Source: Pseudooceanicola nanhaiensis
GTDB taxonomy: Bacteria; Pseudomonadota; Alphaproteobacteria; Rhodobacterales; Rhodobacteraceae
Reading direction: 5' to 3'
Assembly (NCBI RefSeq): GCF_020171315.1
Contig: NZ_JAIUZP010000006.1
Coordinates: forward strand, 248,001 to 312,000
Length of the DNA: 64,000 nt
Shown here: positions 35,128-44,311 of the stretch, piece after piece
Position numbering within the stretch: the stretch's first letter is position 1
Layout: every line of letters starts with the position of its first letter
Notes under the pieces: model-generated
Told to the model about the DNA's origin: nothing
Database searches by the model: none
What the model saw: the letters and a program-made list of their open reading frames with translations, nothing else
Position numbers and translations under genes: made by a program

Positions 35128-37965
35128 TCATGCCGCGCCCCCGTCATCGCCGGGCCGCTCCGCCCCGGCGATCGCCCCCGGCTCCAGCGCCAGCGCCGTC
35201 CCGATCCGCCCGGCCGCCGCGGCGCAGGCCGCCTGCAGCCGCGCCTCCAGCGTGGCGATGTCCTGCGCCCCGGTTTCCCGCAGCAGGAAGGCCCGTCCGC
35301 CCTCGCCGATCGCCTCCGGGTCGAGCGGCTTGTCACTCAGCAGCTTTGCCACCTGCCCGATCCGCCAGCACAGACGATAGGCCGCGCGCAGATCGGCGCC
35401 CGCCTCGGCCGGGAGCCAGCCGATGCGCTCCGCCGCGGCCAGACCCGCTTCGAGGCTGCCCGAGACCTCCTGCCCCATGAGCGCGGCCGCCTGCACGGCC
35501 AGTTCGATGTCCTGGTTCCGCCCCGGGCCGACCTTGACGTCCCATGGCCCGGCGGAGGCCTTGGCCCGGGCGATCCTCTCGCGCATCTCCGCCAAGGCGG
35601 GCAGCACCTCCGCCGGGGCCCGGCCCTGCCCCAGCACCTCGGCCCTGAGCGCGGTGACCGCCTCGGCGAGCCCGGGATCGCCACACATCACCCGTGCGCG
35701 GGTCAGGGCCATATGCTCCCAGACCCAGGCCTCGCCGCGCTGATACTCGGTGAAGGCCGCAAGCGAGGTCGCCACCGGGCCCTGGTTGCCCGAGGGCCGC
35801 AGCCGCATGTCGACCTCGTAGAGCCGCCCCTCCGCCATCTGCGCCGAGAGCCCGGTGACAAGCGCCTGCGTCAGCCGTGCGTAATAGGTCCGCGCCGCCA
35901 GCGGGCGCTTGCCCTCGGAGCTTTCCACCCCGGCGGCGTCGTAGATCACGATCAGATCGAGGTCGGAACGCGCATTCAGCCGCCCCGCCCCCAGCGAGCC
36001 CATGCCCACCACCACGGCCCCGCGCCCCGGCGGCGGACCGTGGCGGCGCGCGAAATCGGCGACCACCACGGGCCAGAGCCCGCGCAGCACCGCTTCCGCG
36101 AGGTCGGCATATTGCATCCCCGCTTCCTCGGCCTCGATCAGCCCGCGCAGGTGATGCACGCCCACGCGGAAGTGCCACTCCTTCAGCCAGCGGCGGGCGG
36201 CATCCAGCCGGGTCTCGTAGTCGCTCTCGTTTTGCAAAACCGCCGTCAGCTCTTTGCAAAGCGCCTCCAGCCCCGGCCAGGGCGCAAAGAACCGCCCCCC
36301 GATCACGGCGTCGAAGACGGAGGCATTGCGCGACAGGTAGCGCGCAAGGTCCGGGGCGGTGCCCACGATATCGCCCAGCAGGTCGATCAGCTGCGGGTTG
36401 GCCTCGAAGAGCGAGAAGACCTGCACCCCCGCGGGCAGCCCGGCGAGGAACCCGTCGAGCGCCAGCAGCGCCTCCTGCGGATGGGCGGCGCGGGCCAGGC
36501 GGGTCAGGATCTCGGGCTTGAGCCGTTCGAAGATCTCCTGCGCGCGGGACGACCGCAGCGCCGGATAGCCACGCCAGCGGGCGATCACTTCGGCGTCGTA
36601 GGTGGGCATCTCGCAGGGCTCCGCCGGGGCGGGCCGTCCGCCGCCATTCTCCTCGCCGGCAAAGAAATGTTCGACGATCTCGTGCACCTCGGTCAGCCGG
36701 GCGCGGATGTCCTGCGCCAGCTCCGCCTCCTCGCGGCCCATGAGCGCCGCGATCCGGGCCAGCCCCTCGCCGCCCGAGGGCAGCGCATGGGTCTGGGCGT
36801 CGTTCACCATCTGCAGCCGATGCTCCACCTCGCGGTGCGCGCGGTAATGCCCGGTCAGCGCCTCGGCCACTTCGGCGGGCACCCAGCCCTTTTCGGCCAG
36901 GGCCGCAAGGGCGGGCACGGTGCCGCGGATGCGCAGTTCGGGATCGCGGCCGCCTGCGATGATCTGGTGGAACTGGGTGAAGAACTCGACCTCGCGGATG
37001 CCGCCCCGGCCCAGCTTCATGTTGTGGCCGTCCAGCGTGATCGGCCCGTGCAGCCCCTTGTGATCTCGGATCGCGCGGCGCATGTCGTGGGCATCGCGGA
37101 TCGCCGCGAAATCCAGATGCCGCCGCCAGACGAAGGGCCGCAGGTCGTCGAGGAACCGCTGCCCCGCCGCAAGGTCGCCCGCGCAGGGCCGCGCCTTGAT
37201 ATAGGCCGCCCGCTCCCACGTCCGCCCGAGGCTTTCATAGTAGCGCTCCGCCGCCTCCATCCCGACGCAGACCGGCGTGACCGAGGGATCGGGCCGCAGC
37301 CGCAGATCGGTGCGGAAGACATAGCCTTCGGCAGTGATCTCGCTCAGCGTGGCGGCCATGCGCCGGGTCGCGCGGATATAGGCAGGCCGGGCCTCGAGGA
37401 AGGCATCGGCATCGAAGCGCCCCTCGTCGTAGAGCACGATCAGGTCGATGTCGGAGGAATAGTTCAGCTCCCGCGCGCCGCCCTTGCCCATGGCCAGCAC
37501 GACCATGCCTGCGCCATCTTCCAGCGCGGCCTCGTCCATGCCGGGCAGCTTGCCGCGTTTCATTTCCCGGGCGAGCGCCGCCTTCAACGCCACGTCGGTG
37601 GCCAGATCTGCAAAACCGCTCAGCCGGCCGGTCACCTCCTCCAGCGCCCAGACCCCGCCGAGATCCGCAAGCGCGGTCAGCAGCGCCACCCGGCGCTTGC
37701 CCTGCCGCAGGGCGCTCTCGACGTTGTCCTGCCCCGGCAGGTCGGCGTGAAGCTGATCCAGCGCCGCCTCGGGATCGTCGAAGGCCCCGCGCAGCCACTC
37801 CGCCTCGCGGTGCATCAGGCCGAGGAGATAGGGGCTGCACCCGCCGGTGCCCTCGATCAGCGCGACAAGCTCCGGGGCGAGATCGGGCAGCAGCGCCCGC
37901 GCCTCCGCGCCCCTCTCGGGGTCGAAAGGCCGGGGGCAACGGGTCATGCGGGCAGCGAATGTCAT
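35128..37965 (-). CDS. glnE: Glutamine synthetase adenylyltransferase/deadenylyltransferase
   Basis: 945 residues, with the two nucleotidyltransferase domains of GlnE. The N-terminal (deadenylylating) one has VLAMGKGGARELNYSSDIDLIVLYD; the C-terminal (adenylylating) one has GMGSLGAGRLNARSDLDLIVIYD. GlnE tunes glutamine synthetase activity under PII control according to nitrogen status. The start is the ATG at 37965, giving TFAARMTRCPRPFDPERG. The very long frames on the opposite strand are shadows of its codon bias. Confidence 0.95.
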   Translation of the reverse strand: MTFAARMTRCPRPFDPERGAEARALLPDLAPELVALIEGTGGCSPYLLGLMHREAEWLRGAFDDPEAALDQLHADLPGQDNVESALRQGKRRVALLTALADLGGVWALEEVTGRLSGFADLATDVALKAALAREMKRGKLPGMDEAALEDGAGMVVLAMGKGGARELNYSSDIDLIVLYDEGRFDADAFLEARPAYIRATRRMAATLSEITAEGYVFRTDLRLRPDPSVTPVCVGMEAAERYYESLGRTWERAAYIKARPCAGDLAAGQRFLDDLRPFVWRRHLDFAAIRDAHDMRRAIRDHKGLHGPITLDGHNMKLGRGGIREVEFFTQFHQIIAGGRDPELRIRGTVPALAALAEKGWVPAEVAEALTGHYRAHREVEHRLQMVNDAQTHALPSGGEGLARIAALMGREEAELAQDIRARLTEVHEIVEHFFAGEENGGGRPAPAEPCEMPTYDAEVIARWRGYPALRSSRAQEIFERLKPEILTRLARAAHPQEALLALDGFLAGLPAGVQVFSLFEANPQLIDLLGDIVGTAPDLARYLSRNASVFDAVIGGRFFAPWPGLEALCKELTAVLQNESDYETRLDAARRWLKEWHFRVGVHHLRGLIEAEEAGMQYADLAEAVLRGLWPVVVADFARRHGPPPGRGAVVVGMGSLGAGRLNARSDLDLIVIYDAAGVESSEGKRPLAARTYYARLTQALVTGLSAQMAEGRLYEVDMRLRPSGNQGPVATSLAAFTEYQRGEAWVWEHMALTRARVMCGDPGLAEAVTALRAEVLGQGRAPAEVLPALAEMRERIARAKASAGPWDVKVGPGRNQDIELAVQAAALMGQEVSGSLEAGLAAAERIGWLPAEAGADLRAAYRLCWRIGQVAKLLSDKPLDPEAIGEGGRAFLLRETGAQDIATLEARLQAACAAAAGRIGTALALEPGAIAGAERPGDDGGAA

Positions 37966-38103
37966 GGCCGGAAGATGCGCCGGGCGGCAGGGCTGGTCAA
38001 CAGCGGCCCGACACGGAATAACGGGCGCGACCAAGGGGCACGGAGCCCCACGAGACAGGGATGCCCCGCGCCCCTGTCCTGCCCGACACTGAAGGAGACG
38101 CAG

Positions 38104-38571
38104 ATGAGCAAGAGCAAGGCCCGCGTGGCCCGCGCATTGGAAGAGGCCGGCATCGCGACCGAGATCGCGGATGTGGGCAAGGCGCGCACCGCGCAGGAGG
38201 CCGCCGACTCGGTCGGCTGCGAGATCGACCAGATCGCCAAGTCGATCATCTTCCGCGGCGAGGCCTCGGGCGAGGCGATCCTCTTCCTCACCGCGGGCGG
38301 CAACCGGGTGGACGGCGCCAAGGCCTCGGAGCTGGCAGGCGAAGAGCTGGGCAAGGCCGATGCGGCGCTGATCCGTGCGCAGACCGGCTTTGCCATCGGC
38401 GGTGTGGCCCCCGTCGGCCACCTGAACCCGATCCGCGCCTTCCTAGACCCGCGCCTGCTGGAGTTTGAGACGATCTGGGCCGCCGCGGGCACGCCGACCC
38501 ATGTTTTCCCGATGAAATCCGCCGAACTGGCCCAGCTGACCGGCGCGCAAGTCTCTGATTTCACGTCATGA
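38104..38571 (+). CDS. YbaK/ProX-type aminoacyl-tRNA deacylase family protein
   Basis: 155 residues, single domain. It has the catalytic Lys segment IAKSIIFRG and the GGVAPVGH motif of the YbaK/INS editing fold. Free-standing members hydrolyse mischarged tRNAs (for example Cys- or Ala-tRNAPro). The exact specificity is not readable. It is divergent from glnE; AAGGAGACGCAG precedes the start. Confidence 0.9.
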   Translation: MSKSKARVARALEEAGIATEIADVGKARTAQEAADSVGCEIDQIAKSIIFRGEASGEAILFLTAGGNRVDGAKASELAGEELGKADAALIRAQTGFAIGGVAPVGHLNPIRAFLDPRLLEFETIWAAAGTPTHVFPMKSAELAQLTGAQVSDFTS

Positions 38572-38579
38572 TCCACCTT

Positions 38580-38656
38580 ATGTAAAAAACATTTACTTCG
38601 ACCCTTGCAATGCGGGGGCGCCATCCCGATCTAGGAGATGTGAAAGACATTCACAT
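38580..38656. promoter_or_regulatory. Twin palindromic operators around the DUF2852 gene promoter
   Basis: Site 1 ATGTAAAAAACATTTAC (38580-38596) and site 2 ATGTGAAAGACATTCAC (38638-38654) share the pattern ATGTRAAARACATTYAC; site 2 is a perfect inverted repeat when extended (ATGTGAA-AGACA-TTCACAT). A possible promoter lies between: TTGCAA (38605-38610), 17 bases, GATCTA (38628-38633). One site is upstream of the -35, the other over the start of transcription. Confidence 0.55.
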
Positions 38657-38677
38657 CAACCAACGGAGAGAACCGAG

Positions 38678-39127
38678 ATGACCCCCGCAACTGCCCCTGC
38701 CTATGCAACCCAGCCCATGGGCTGGCTCGGCAAGGCCGAAGCATGGCTCGACAGCAAGGGTAAGGGAGCCTGGATCGCCGCAATGGTGCTTGGCTTCATC
38801 TTCTTCTGGCCTGTCGGCCTCGCCCTTCTCGCCTACATGATCTGGAGCAAGAAAATGTTCAGTAAGTCCTGCCGCCGTTCGTCGTCTTCCGACATGCGTC
38901 GCAGCGCCTACACGGCGATGCGCTCCAGCGGGAACAACGCCTTCGACGCCTACAAGGCCGACATGCTGCGCCGGCTCGAAGACGAGCAGAAGAGCTTCGA
39001 GGACTTCCTCGAGCGTCTGCGCGACGCCAAGGACAAGGCCGAGTTCGACCAGTTCATGGACGAACGCGCCAAGAAGGCCGCAGCCGAGCGTGACGCCGCC
39101 CCGATCCGCGACGAGGAAACCGCCTGA
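38678..39127 (+). CDS. DUF2852 family protein with one membrane helix
   Basis: 149 residues. A membrane helix (about residues 31-54, GAWIAAMVLGFIFFWPVGLALLAYMIW) follows a short N-terminus; the cytoplasmic-side part is basic/Ser-rich (SCRRSSSSDMRRS) and then a charged helix with SFEDFLERLRDAKDKAEFDQFM, likely coiled coil. The family is alphaproteobacterial and of unknown function. CGGAGAGAACCGAG is a strong ribosome site. The two operators upstream suggest tight regulation. Confidence 0.88.
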   Translation: MTPATAPAYATQPMGWLGKAEAWLDSKGKGAWIAAMVLGFIFFWPVGLALLAYMIWSKKMFSKSCRRSSSSDMRRSAYTAMRSSGNNAFDAYKADMLRRLEDEQKSFEDFLERLRDAKDKAEFDQFMDERAKKAAAERDAAPIRDEETA

Positions 39128-39147
39128 GGCCCTGACGTCCACGCACT

Positions 39148-39171
39148 GGCCCCCCGATCTCAGCGGGGGCC
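39148..39171. terminator. GC-rich hairpin after the DUF2852 gene
   Basis: GGCCCCC...GGGGGCC forms a 7-pair stem with a 10-base loop, 20 bases past the DUF2852 stop. There is no U-tract, so it may only slow polymerase or protect the 3' end. Confidence 0.35.
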
Positions 39172-39275
39172 ACGGCCACCGCGCCCGCCCCTTGGGCGCA
39201 CCCAAGACCTGAAACGGCACCACCGGCCGGCCCCCCTGCGGGGCCGGCGCGGCCCCTGACCTCCCTTCCTGCCCA

Positions 39276-39749
39276 ATGATGACGAAAGGCACGTTGACCC
39301 CGATGTACCCCAGCTGGACCCTGCCCGATCCCGACACACAGCCGGATTTCTATTCCGACACGCCGGTCAAGCGGCTGATCGCATGGCTGGTGGACACGGT
39401 GCTGATCGCCCTGATCTGCGTGCTGATCCTGCCCTTCACCGCCTTTACGGGGCTGTTCTTCTTCCCCTTCCTGATGCTGGTGGTGGGCTTCTTCTACCGC
39501 TGGTTCACCATCGCCTCGCGCTCCTCGACCTGGGGGATGCGGCTGATGGCGGTGGAATTCCGCCGCGGCGACGGGCAGCTCTTCGATGCGGGCACCGCCT
39601 TCCTGCACACGCTGGGGCTGACGGTTTCCTTCGCGCTGCCGGTGTTGCAGCTGATCTCGGTCGCGATGATGCTCTTCTCGCCGCGCCGTCAGGGCCTGAC
39701 GGACCACATGCTGGGCACCGTCGCCGTGAACCGCCGCGCCGTCAGCTGA
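39276..39749 (+). CDS. RDD family membrane protein
   Basis: 157 residues. The RDD domain has its name-giving Arg and Asp residues in VKRLIAWLVDTVLIALI and the helix pair ending SSTWGMRLMAVEFRR. Three to four hydrophobic helices are present. Function is unknown, possibly transport. The start is uncertain: the ATG at 39276 is the longest, and an ATG at 39303 (MYPSWTLPDPD) is a good alternative; neither has a strong ribosome site. Confidence 0.87.
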   Translation: MMTKGTLTPMYPSWTLPDPDTQPDFYSDTPVKRLIAWLVDTVLIALICVLILPFTAFTGLFFFPFLMLVVGFFYRWFTIASRSSTWGMRLMAVEFRRGDGQLFDAGTAFLHTLGLTVSFALPVLQLISVAMMLFSPRRQGLTDHMLGTVAVNRRAVS

Positions 39750-39772
39750 CACCGCTGAGCCCTGAGACATGC

Positions 39773-39799
39773 AAAGCCGCTCCCCCGGGGGCGGCTTTT
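39773..39799 (+). terminator. Rho-independent terminator of the RDD gene
   Basis: AAAGCCGC / GCGGCTTT stem with an inner CCCC/GGGG and a run of four Ts at the 3' side, 24 bases after the stop. The remaining gap to 40350 holds GC-rich inverted repeats around 39867-39950 and an operator-like repeat at 40281; no RNA gene could be recognised. Confidence 0.75.
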
Positions 39800-40280
39800 C
39801 GTTGCACCCCAACCGCTTCCGACTGTCCCGGCCCCCACCACGCAGGCCCTGCCGCTTGCCACCCCAGCCGCTTCGGATGGTCCCCGCGCGGGACAAGGCC
39901 GCAGGCCGCCGCGCATCGCCGGCGCGCCCCCACGCGGCGGCGATTTGGTGAGGCTGGGCGGTCGCTTTCTAGGGAGCGGCGAGCTTGGCAGAGATAAAGT
40001 GGCAGCCAGAAAGGTCCGGATCGCCCCCGCGCGCGCCGTCGATGCGCGGCTTCGTGGGGGTCTCCGGCGTTCGGCATCGTGGCGACTTCTGGCGTTCAGC
40101 TTCGCACCGACACACAGGCGGGTTTCCGCAACTTCCCCGTGGTCACGGCGCGACACGCCGATCACATCCGCCGTGAGCGACTTTACTCCCCGCCGTCGGG
40201 ACATAGCTCCTGCCACAACCCGGCGCCGCCCCGCGCCTCTTTCCCAAGCGCCTTTCCGCAAGGTCCGCCTCCCGGCAGCA

Positions 40281-40307
40281 ATCCGCCGGTTAACCATCTT
40301 GGCGGAT
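40281..40307. promoter_or_regulatory. Inverted repeat upstream of bpt
   Basis: ATCCGCC (40281-40287) and GGCGGAT (40301-40307) flank 13 bases that include the palindrome GGTTAACC. It lies 44 bases before the bpt start and may be an operator or a leader hairpin. Confidence 0.35.
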
Positions 40308-40350
40308 CGGAATGGCGCTGTTATCGTTTTGTCGTAAACCGGTAGATGAG

Positions 40351-41169
40351 ATGCGCCACACTCTTCCCCTCGCCCCTCAGTTCTACGTGACCGCGCCCCA
40401 GCCGTGCCCCTATCTCGAGGGCCGGATGGAACGGAAGCTGTTCACCGCCCTGCAGGGCGACAATGCCACGCGGCTGAACGACTGCCTGTCGAAGCAGGGC
40501 TTCCGCCGATCGCAGAATGTGCTCTACCGGCCGTCCTGCGCCGATTGCACCGCCTGCCTCTCCGCAAGGGTCAACGTGGCCGAATTCACCGCGACCAAGA
40601 GCCAGCGGCGCGCGATCAAGCGCAACACCCGGCTGGAGCGGCGCGCCAGTTCGCCCTGGGCAACAGAGGATCAGTACGCGCTCTTCCGCGAATACCTCGA
40701 CGCCCGTCATGCCGACGGCGGAATGGCCGACATGGATATCTTCGAATTCGCCGCGATGATCGAGGAGACCCCGATCCGCACCCGCGTCGTGGAATACGTC
40801 GACCGCGAGACCGGCGCGCTGACCGCCGTCAGCCTGACCGATGTGCTCGATGACGGGCTTTCGATGGTCTATTCCTTCTACGATCCGACGCGCCCCGGCG
40901 ACAGCCTCGGCACCTACCTGATCCTCGACCATATCGAGATCGCCCGCGAGGCCGGCCTGCCCTATGTCTACCTCGGCTACTGGGTGCCGGGCTCTCCCAA
41001 GATGGGCTACAAGGCCAAGTTCAAGGGGCTTGAGCTCTACGTGCAGGGCCGCTGGGAGAAGATGCAGGATCCCTCGCGCTATTCCTCGGAAACCCATCCG
41101 CTGAAGGTTGACCCGATCGCGGAACAGGTGGCGAATATCTCGCTGCCGGACATGCGGACCAGACCCTGA
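40351..41169 (+). CDS. bpt: Aspartate/glutamate leucyltransferase (L/F-type N-degron pathway)
   Basis: 272 residues. The N-terminal ATE domain has [14 protein letters not shown] and the Cys pair [12 protein letters not shown]; the C-terminal GNAT-like part has [28 protein letters not shown]. Bpt adds leucine from Leu-tRNA to N-terminal Asp or Glu, marking proteins for ClpS/ClpAP. The ATG at 40351 gives the conserved start [16 protein letters not shown]; the longer frame to 40312 is not needed. Confidence 0.95.
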   Translation: MRHTLPLAPQFYVTAPQPCPYLEGRMERKLFTALQGDNATRLNDCLSKQGFRRSQNVLYRPSCADCTACLSARVNVAEFTATKSQRRAIKRNTRLERRASSPWATEDQYALFREYLDARHADGGMADMDIFEFAAMIEETPIRTRVVEYVDRETGALTAVSLTDVLDDGLSMVYSFYDPTRPGDSLGTYLILDHIEIAREAGLPYVYLGYWVPGSPKMGYKAKFKGLELYVQGRWEKMQDPSRYSSETHPLKVDPIAEQVANISLPDMRTRP

Positions 41170-41172
41170 CGC

Positions 41173-41517
41173 ATGGCGCCGCGGGTGAATCGGGAAACGG
41201 CTGAACATTACGTCTGGGGCGGGCTCTGCGACGGCTGGCGCCTGCTGGACCGGCCCGGGCTTCAGGTGATCGAGGAGCGTATCCCGCCCGGCGGATCGGA
41301 GCATCGCCACCGCCATGGCGAGGCGCGGCAGATGTTCTACGTGCTGGAGGGGCTGCTCTCCCTCGAAATGGAGGGCACGCTGCACGAGCTGGTCACCGGC
41401 GACGCGCTGGAGGTGCCGCCGGGTGCGGCACACCGCGCCTTCAACGACGGTGCCGAGGCGGTGCGGTTTCTCGTGATCTCCTCACCCTGGACCCGCGAGG
41501 ATCGCGAGCCGGCCTGA
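41173..41517 (+). CDS. Cupin domain protein
   Basis: 114 residues with a single cupin barrel. Motif 1 is GGSEHRHRHGEARQMFYVLEG with the metal-binding His triad and Glu, and motif 2 is LEVPPGAAHRAFND. The protein starts 3 bases after bpt and is probably co-transcribed. Such small cupins can be isomerases, dioxygenases or sensors; the substrate is unknown. Confidence 0.88.
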   Translation: MAPRVNRETAEHYVWGGLCDGWRLLDRPGLQVIEERIPPGGSEHRHRHGEARQMFYVLEGLLSLEMEGTLHELVTGDALEVPPGAAHRAFNDGAEAVRFLVISSPWTREDREPA

Positions 41518-41727
41518 GAGTGGGCTGCCGGTATCTGCTGCGCCCCCAGTGGCAGGGGATGCGGGAGCGCGGTCAAATGTCTCGACTCTGACAAAGGCCG
41601 CTCGGAAGAGCCTCAGCCCCCCGCGGCGAAAGCATCCTGCCTCGGCGCCCGCCCGATGTATCGGGACGGAACGCCATCGCTCATCACATCACCGAACCGC
41701 CCCTTCCGCCTGTCCCCGCGCCCGTCC

Positions 41728-41800
41728 CGTGGGGTGGGCGCAATCGCGCCCGCCCTGGGGGGCGGGTCGGGCGCGGCCCAAGCGAAGCTTGGGCGGGAGT
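41728..41800 (+). repeat. REP-like palindromic element, copy B
   Basis: GGGGTGGGCGC-AATC-GCGCCC, then core GGGGGGCGGGTCGGGCGCGG, variable stem CCCAAGC-GA-AGCTTGGG, closing GCGGGA. The same layout is seen at 19677-19746 (inverted) and 59916-60021. It fills the middle of the 41518-41943 gap, which otherwise holds only the TRAP operon terminator. Confidence 0.6.
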
Positions 41801-41894
41801 GAGACGGTGAAGGATGCAAGGTGGGAGAAAGACAATCGGCGGCCTCGCGCGGTTTGACGAACAGTCGCGCCGCGAGACCGAGCCTTCTCAAAAC

Positions 41895-41925
41895 GAAAAG
41901 GGCCGCGGCATCTCTGCCGCGGCCC
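41895..41925 (-). terminator. Terminator of the TRAP operon
   Basis: Minus strand: GGGCCGCGGCA-GAGA-TGCCGCGGCCC is an 11-pair stem followed by TTTTCG, 18 bases past the dctM stop. Confidence 0.8.
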
Positions 41926-41943
41926 CTGTCTTCTCCGGTCCGA

Positions 41944-44298
41944 TCAGTTGCCGATCAGGTCCGGTACGATGGTCACGATCCCCGGTGCGAACCACAGCAG
42001 GGCCAGCCCCAGCACCTGGATCAGCACGAAGGGCACGATCCCGCGGTAGATATGGCCCGTCGTCACGCTCGCCGGGGCGACACCGCGCAGGTAGAAGAGC
42101 GCGAAGCCGAAGGGCGGCGTGAGGAACGAGGTCTGCAGGTTCACCGCGATCATGATCGTCACCCACTTCGGATCGAAGGTGCCGCCGTAGATCACCGGCC
42201 CCACGATCGGGATCACGATGTAGATGATCTCGAGGAAGTCGAGCACGAAGCCCAGCACGAAGAGCACCAGCATCACGATCAGGAAGACCGTGAACTCGTT
42301 GTCGAAGCTCTTCAGGAACTGCTGGATGTAGTGCTCGCCACCGAAGGAGATCACCACGAGGTTGAGCAGCTGCGAGCCGATCAGGATGGTGAAGACCATC
42401 GAGGTCACCTTGGCCGTCTCGCGCACCACCGGCTTCAGCACCGCCGTGCTCCAGAGCACCCAGCAGGAGTAGAAGAGACCGAAGGCCGCGTAGAGGAAGG
42501 CCGCATAAGCCACCACGAAGGCGATCCAGCTCTCGGCGCTGACGCTCTCCTGCGTGATCCGCAGGTCGAAGTTCACGCCCACGAGGATCATCACGATCAC
42601 CGCGAAGGTGGCGTTGATGATGACCTTGCCGCTTTCGCCCAACTCCCGCTTCTTGCGGTAGGCCGCCAGCATCAGCGCACCGGCCGCACCGAGCGCCGCA
42701 GCGGGCGTCGGGTTGGTGATGCCGCCGAGGATAGAGCCCAGCACCGCGACGATCAGGATCAGCGGCGGGAAGACCACGCGGATCAGCTCGTTCTCGGCCA
42801 GGCGCGCCGCGGCGTGCTTGCAGCCCCAGAGCGCCACCGCGACCGGGATCGCGAGGATGACGACCGTGGCCCCCGAGGTCATGTCGGGCGTGATGAAGAG
42901 CACGTCGAGCAGCGCCGCAACCAGCACCCCGCCGAGGCCGATGGCCAGCGGCTTGGGATCGGCCAGCGGATCGGCCCCACGCGCGGTGGTCAGGATCAGC
43001 GCCAGCGTCAGCAGCAGCACGGCCACGCCGGTGCCGATCGGGGCGGCCGCGGCCAGCTTGGCGGCGCGGGCGGCTTCGATCTCTTCCGGCGTCAGGCGAT
43101 GCGCTTCCTGCACCCCGCCCGAGGCGGCGATGGCTTCGGCCTCCTGCACGGCGATGTTCCATGCATCCTGCCCGTGCAGCGCGATCATCGCTTCGCGGCA
43201 GCTGTCCGAGACGTTGGTGCGCAGCGAGGCGACCTGCCCGGCCTCCGAGAAGCTGTCCACCGCAAGGCTCTGCGAGCCGACGATGCCCACCTGCCCCAGC
43301 AGCACCACCAGCGCGACAAGCGCCACGGGCACGAAGAGGAACCAGGTCAGGCCTTCGCTGCGGGTGATGGTCTTGCCACCCGAGGCTTCGATCTGCACCG
43401 CGGGCGCCTTGGACGGGTTGAAGAGCGCATAGCCGAAGGCATAGGCGGCATAGAGCACCGCCAGCAGGATGCCCGGCAGCATGGCCGACTGGAACAGCGT
43501 GCCCACCGAGACCACCGCGGGCTTGCCGAGGTAGGTCAGCGCGTCGCTGCAGCCGACGGTCTGGGCGCGGGCTTCCTGCGCCTGGCTGTAGAGGTCACCG
43601 GCCAGCGTGCCCAGAAGGACGATCACGATGGAGGGCGGAATGATCTGCCCCAGCGTGCCCGAGGCCGCGATGACCCCGGTGGACAGCTCGGGCGAGTAGT
43701 TGTTGCGCAGCATGGTGGGCAGCGAGAGCAGGCCCATCGTCACCACGGTGGCCCCAACGATGCCGGTGGAGGCCGCGAGGAAGGCGCCCACGACGACGAC
43801 CGACACGGCCAGACCGCCCGGCAGCGGGCCGAAGACGCGCGCCATGGTGGTCAGCAGGTCGTTCGCGATCTTGGAGCGTTCCAGCGTGATGCCCATCATG
43901 ACGAACATCAGCACCGCCAGCAGCGTCTCGATCGACTGACCGGCAAGCACGCGCTCGTTGATCCGGTTCACGATGAAGCTGACGTTCCGGTCCAGCGCCA
44001 CGTCCCAGCCACGGTCAAAGACCGGCTGCGCGATCCTTGGCAGATCGGGGTAGCGGAAGATCGAAATTGCATCCGGGTGGATGCCGCTGTCGGTCAGCTG
44101 GCGATACAGGTCCGAGGACGTGTCGATCGCCTGGTGGATCAGCAGGCCCGAACTGTCGAGCGCGGCAATGATCCCGAAGGAAATGGCGCCCGCACCACCG
44201 ATGGCAAAGGCCACCGGGAAGCCGGACAGGATCCCGCCGAAAAGGCACAGGAAGACGATAATCAGGCCGATCTCGACCCCATCAAGTCCGAAAAGCAT
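41944..44298 (-). CDS. TRAP transporter large permease (DctM), extended form
   Basis: 784 residues, against about 430 for typical DctM. The N-terminal ~300 residues carry the usual DctM start (SGFPVAFAIGG, MFVMMGITLERS, GTLGQIIPPSIVIVLL). The C-terminal ~230 residues carry the second conserved half (LDFLEIIYIVIPIVGPV, LTPPFGFALFYLRGVAP). Between them lies a long insert with a soluble Ala/Glu-rich part (about residues 365-430) and several further hydrophobic helices. It provides the sodium-coupled permease for the TakP-like binding protein. It starts 13 bases after dctQ. Confidence 0.93.
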   Translation of the reverse strand: MLFGLDGVEIGLIIVFLCLFGGILSGFPVAFAIGGAGAISFGIIAALDSSGLLIHQAIDTSSDLYRQLTDSGIHPDAISIFRYPDLPRIAQPVFDRGWDVALDRNVSFIVNRINERVLAGQSIETLLAVLMFVMMGITLERSKIANDLLTTMARVFGPLPGGLAVSVVVVGAFLAASTGIVGATVVTMGLLSLPTMLRNNYSPELSTGVIAASGTLGQIIPPSIVIVLLGTLAGDLYSQAQEARAQTVGCSDALTYLGKPAVVSVGTLFQSAMLPGILLAVLYAAYAFGYALFNPSKAPAVQIEASGGKTITRSEGLTWFLFVPVALVALVVLLGQVGIVGSQSLAVDSFSEAGQVASLRTNVSDSCREAMIALHGQDAWNIAVQEAEAIAASGGVQEAHRLTPEEIEAARAAKLAAAAPIGTGVAVLLLTLALILTTARGADPLADPKPLAIGLGGVLVAALLDVLFITPDMTSGATVVILAIPVAVALWGCKHAAARLAENELIRVVFPPLILIVAVLGSILGGITNPTPAAALGAAGALMLAAYRKKRELGESGKVIINATFAVIVMILVGVNFDLRITQESVSAESWIAFVVAYAAFLYAAFGLFYSCWVLWSTAVLKPVVRETAKVTSMVFTILIGSQLLNLVVISFGGEHYIQQFLKSFDNEFTVFLIVMLVLFVLGFVLDFLEIIYIVIPIVGPVIYGGTFDPKWVTIMIAVNLQTSFLTPPFGFALFYLRGVAPASVTTGHIYRGIVPFVLIQVLGLALLWFAPGIVTIVPDLIGN

Positions 44299-44311
44299 GT
44301 CTCAGGTCCCC

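Noticed and set aside
35713-38571. A 952-codon open frame antisense to glnE, and a similar 872-codon frame (41821-44439) antisense to dctM
   Set aside because: Both are low-complexity His/Arg/Gln/Gly translations produced by the codon bias of the real genes; only the YbaK-like protein at the end of the first is real.
39800-40310. Possible structured RNA in the gap between the RDD and bpt genes
   Set aside because: Several GC-rich inverted repeats are present, but no tRNA cloverleaf, RNase P, tmRNA or SRP signature could be found.
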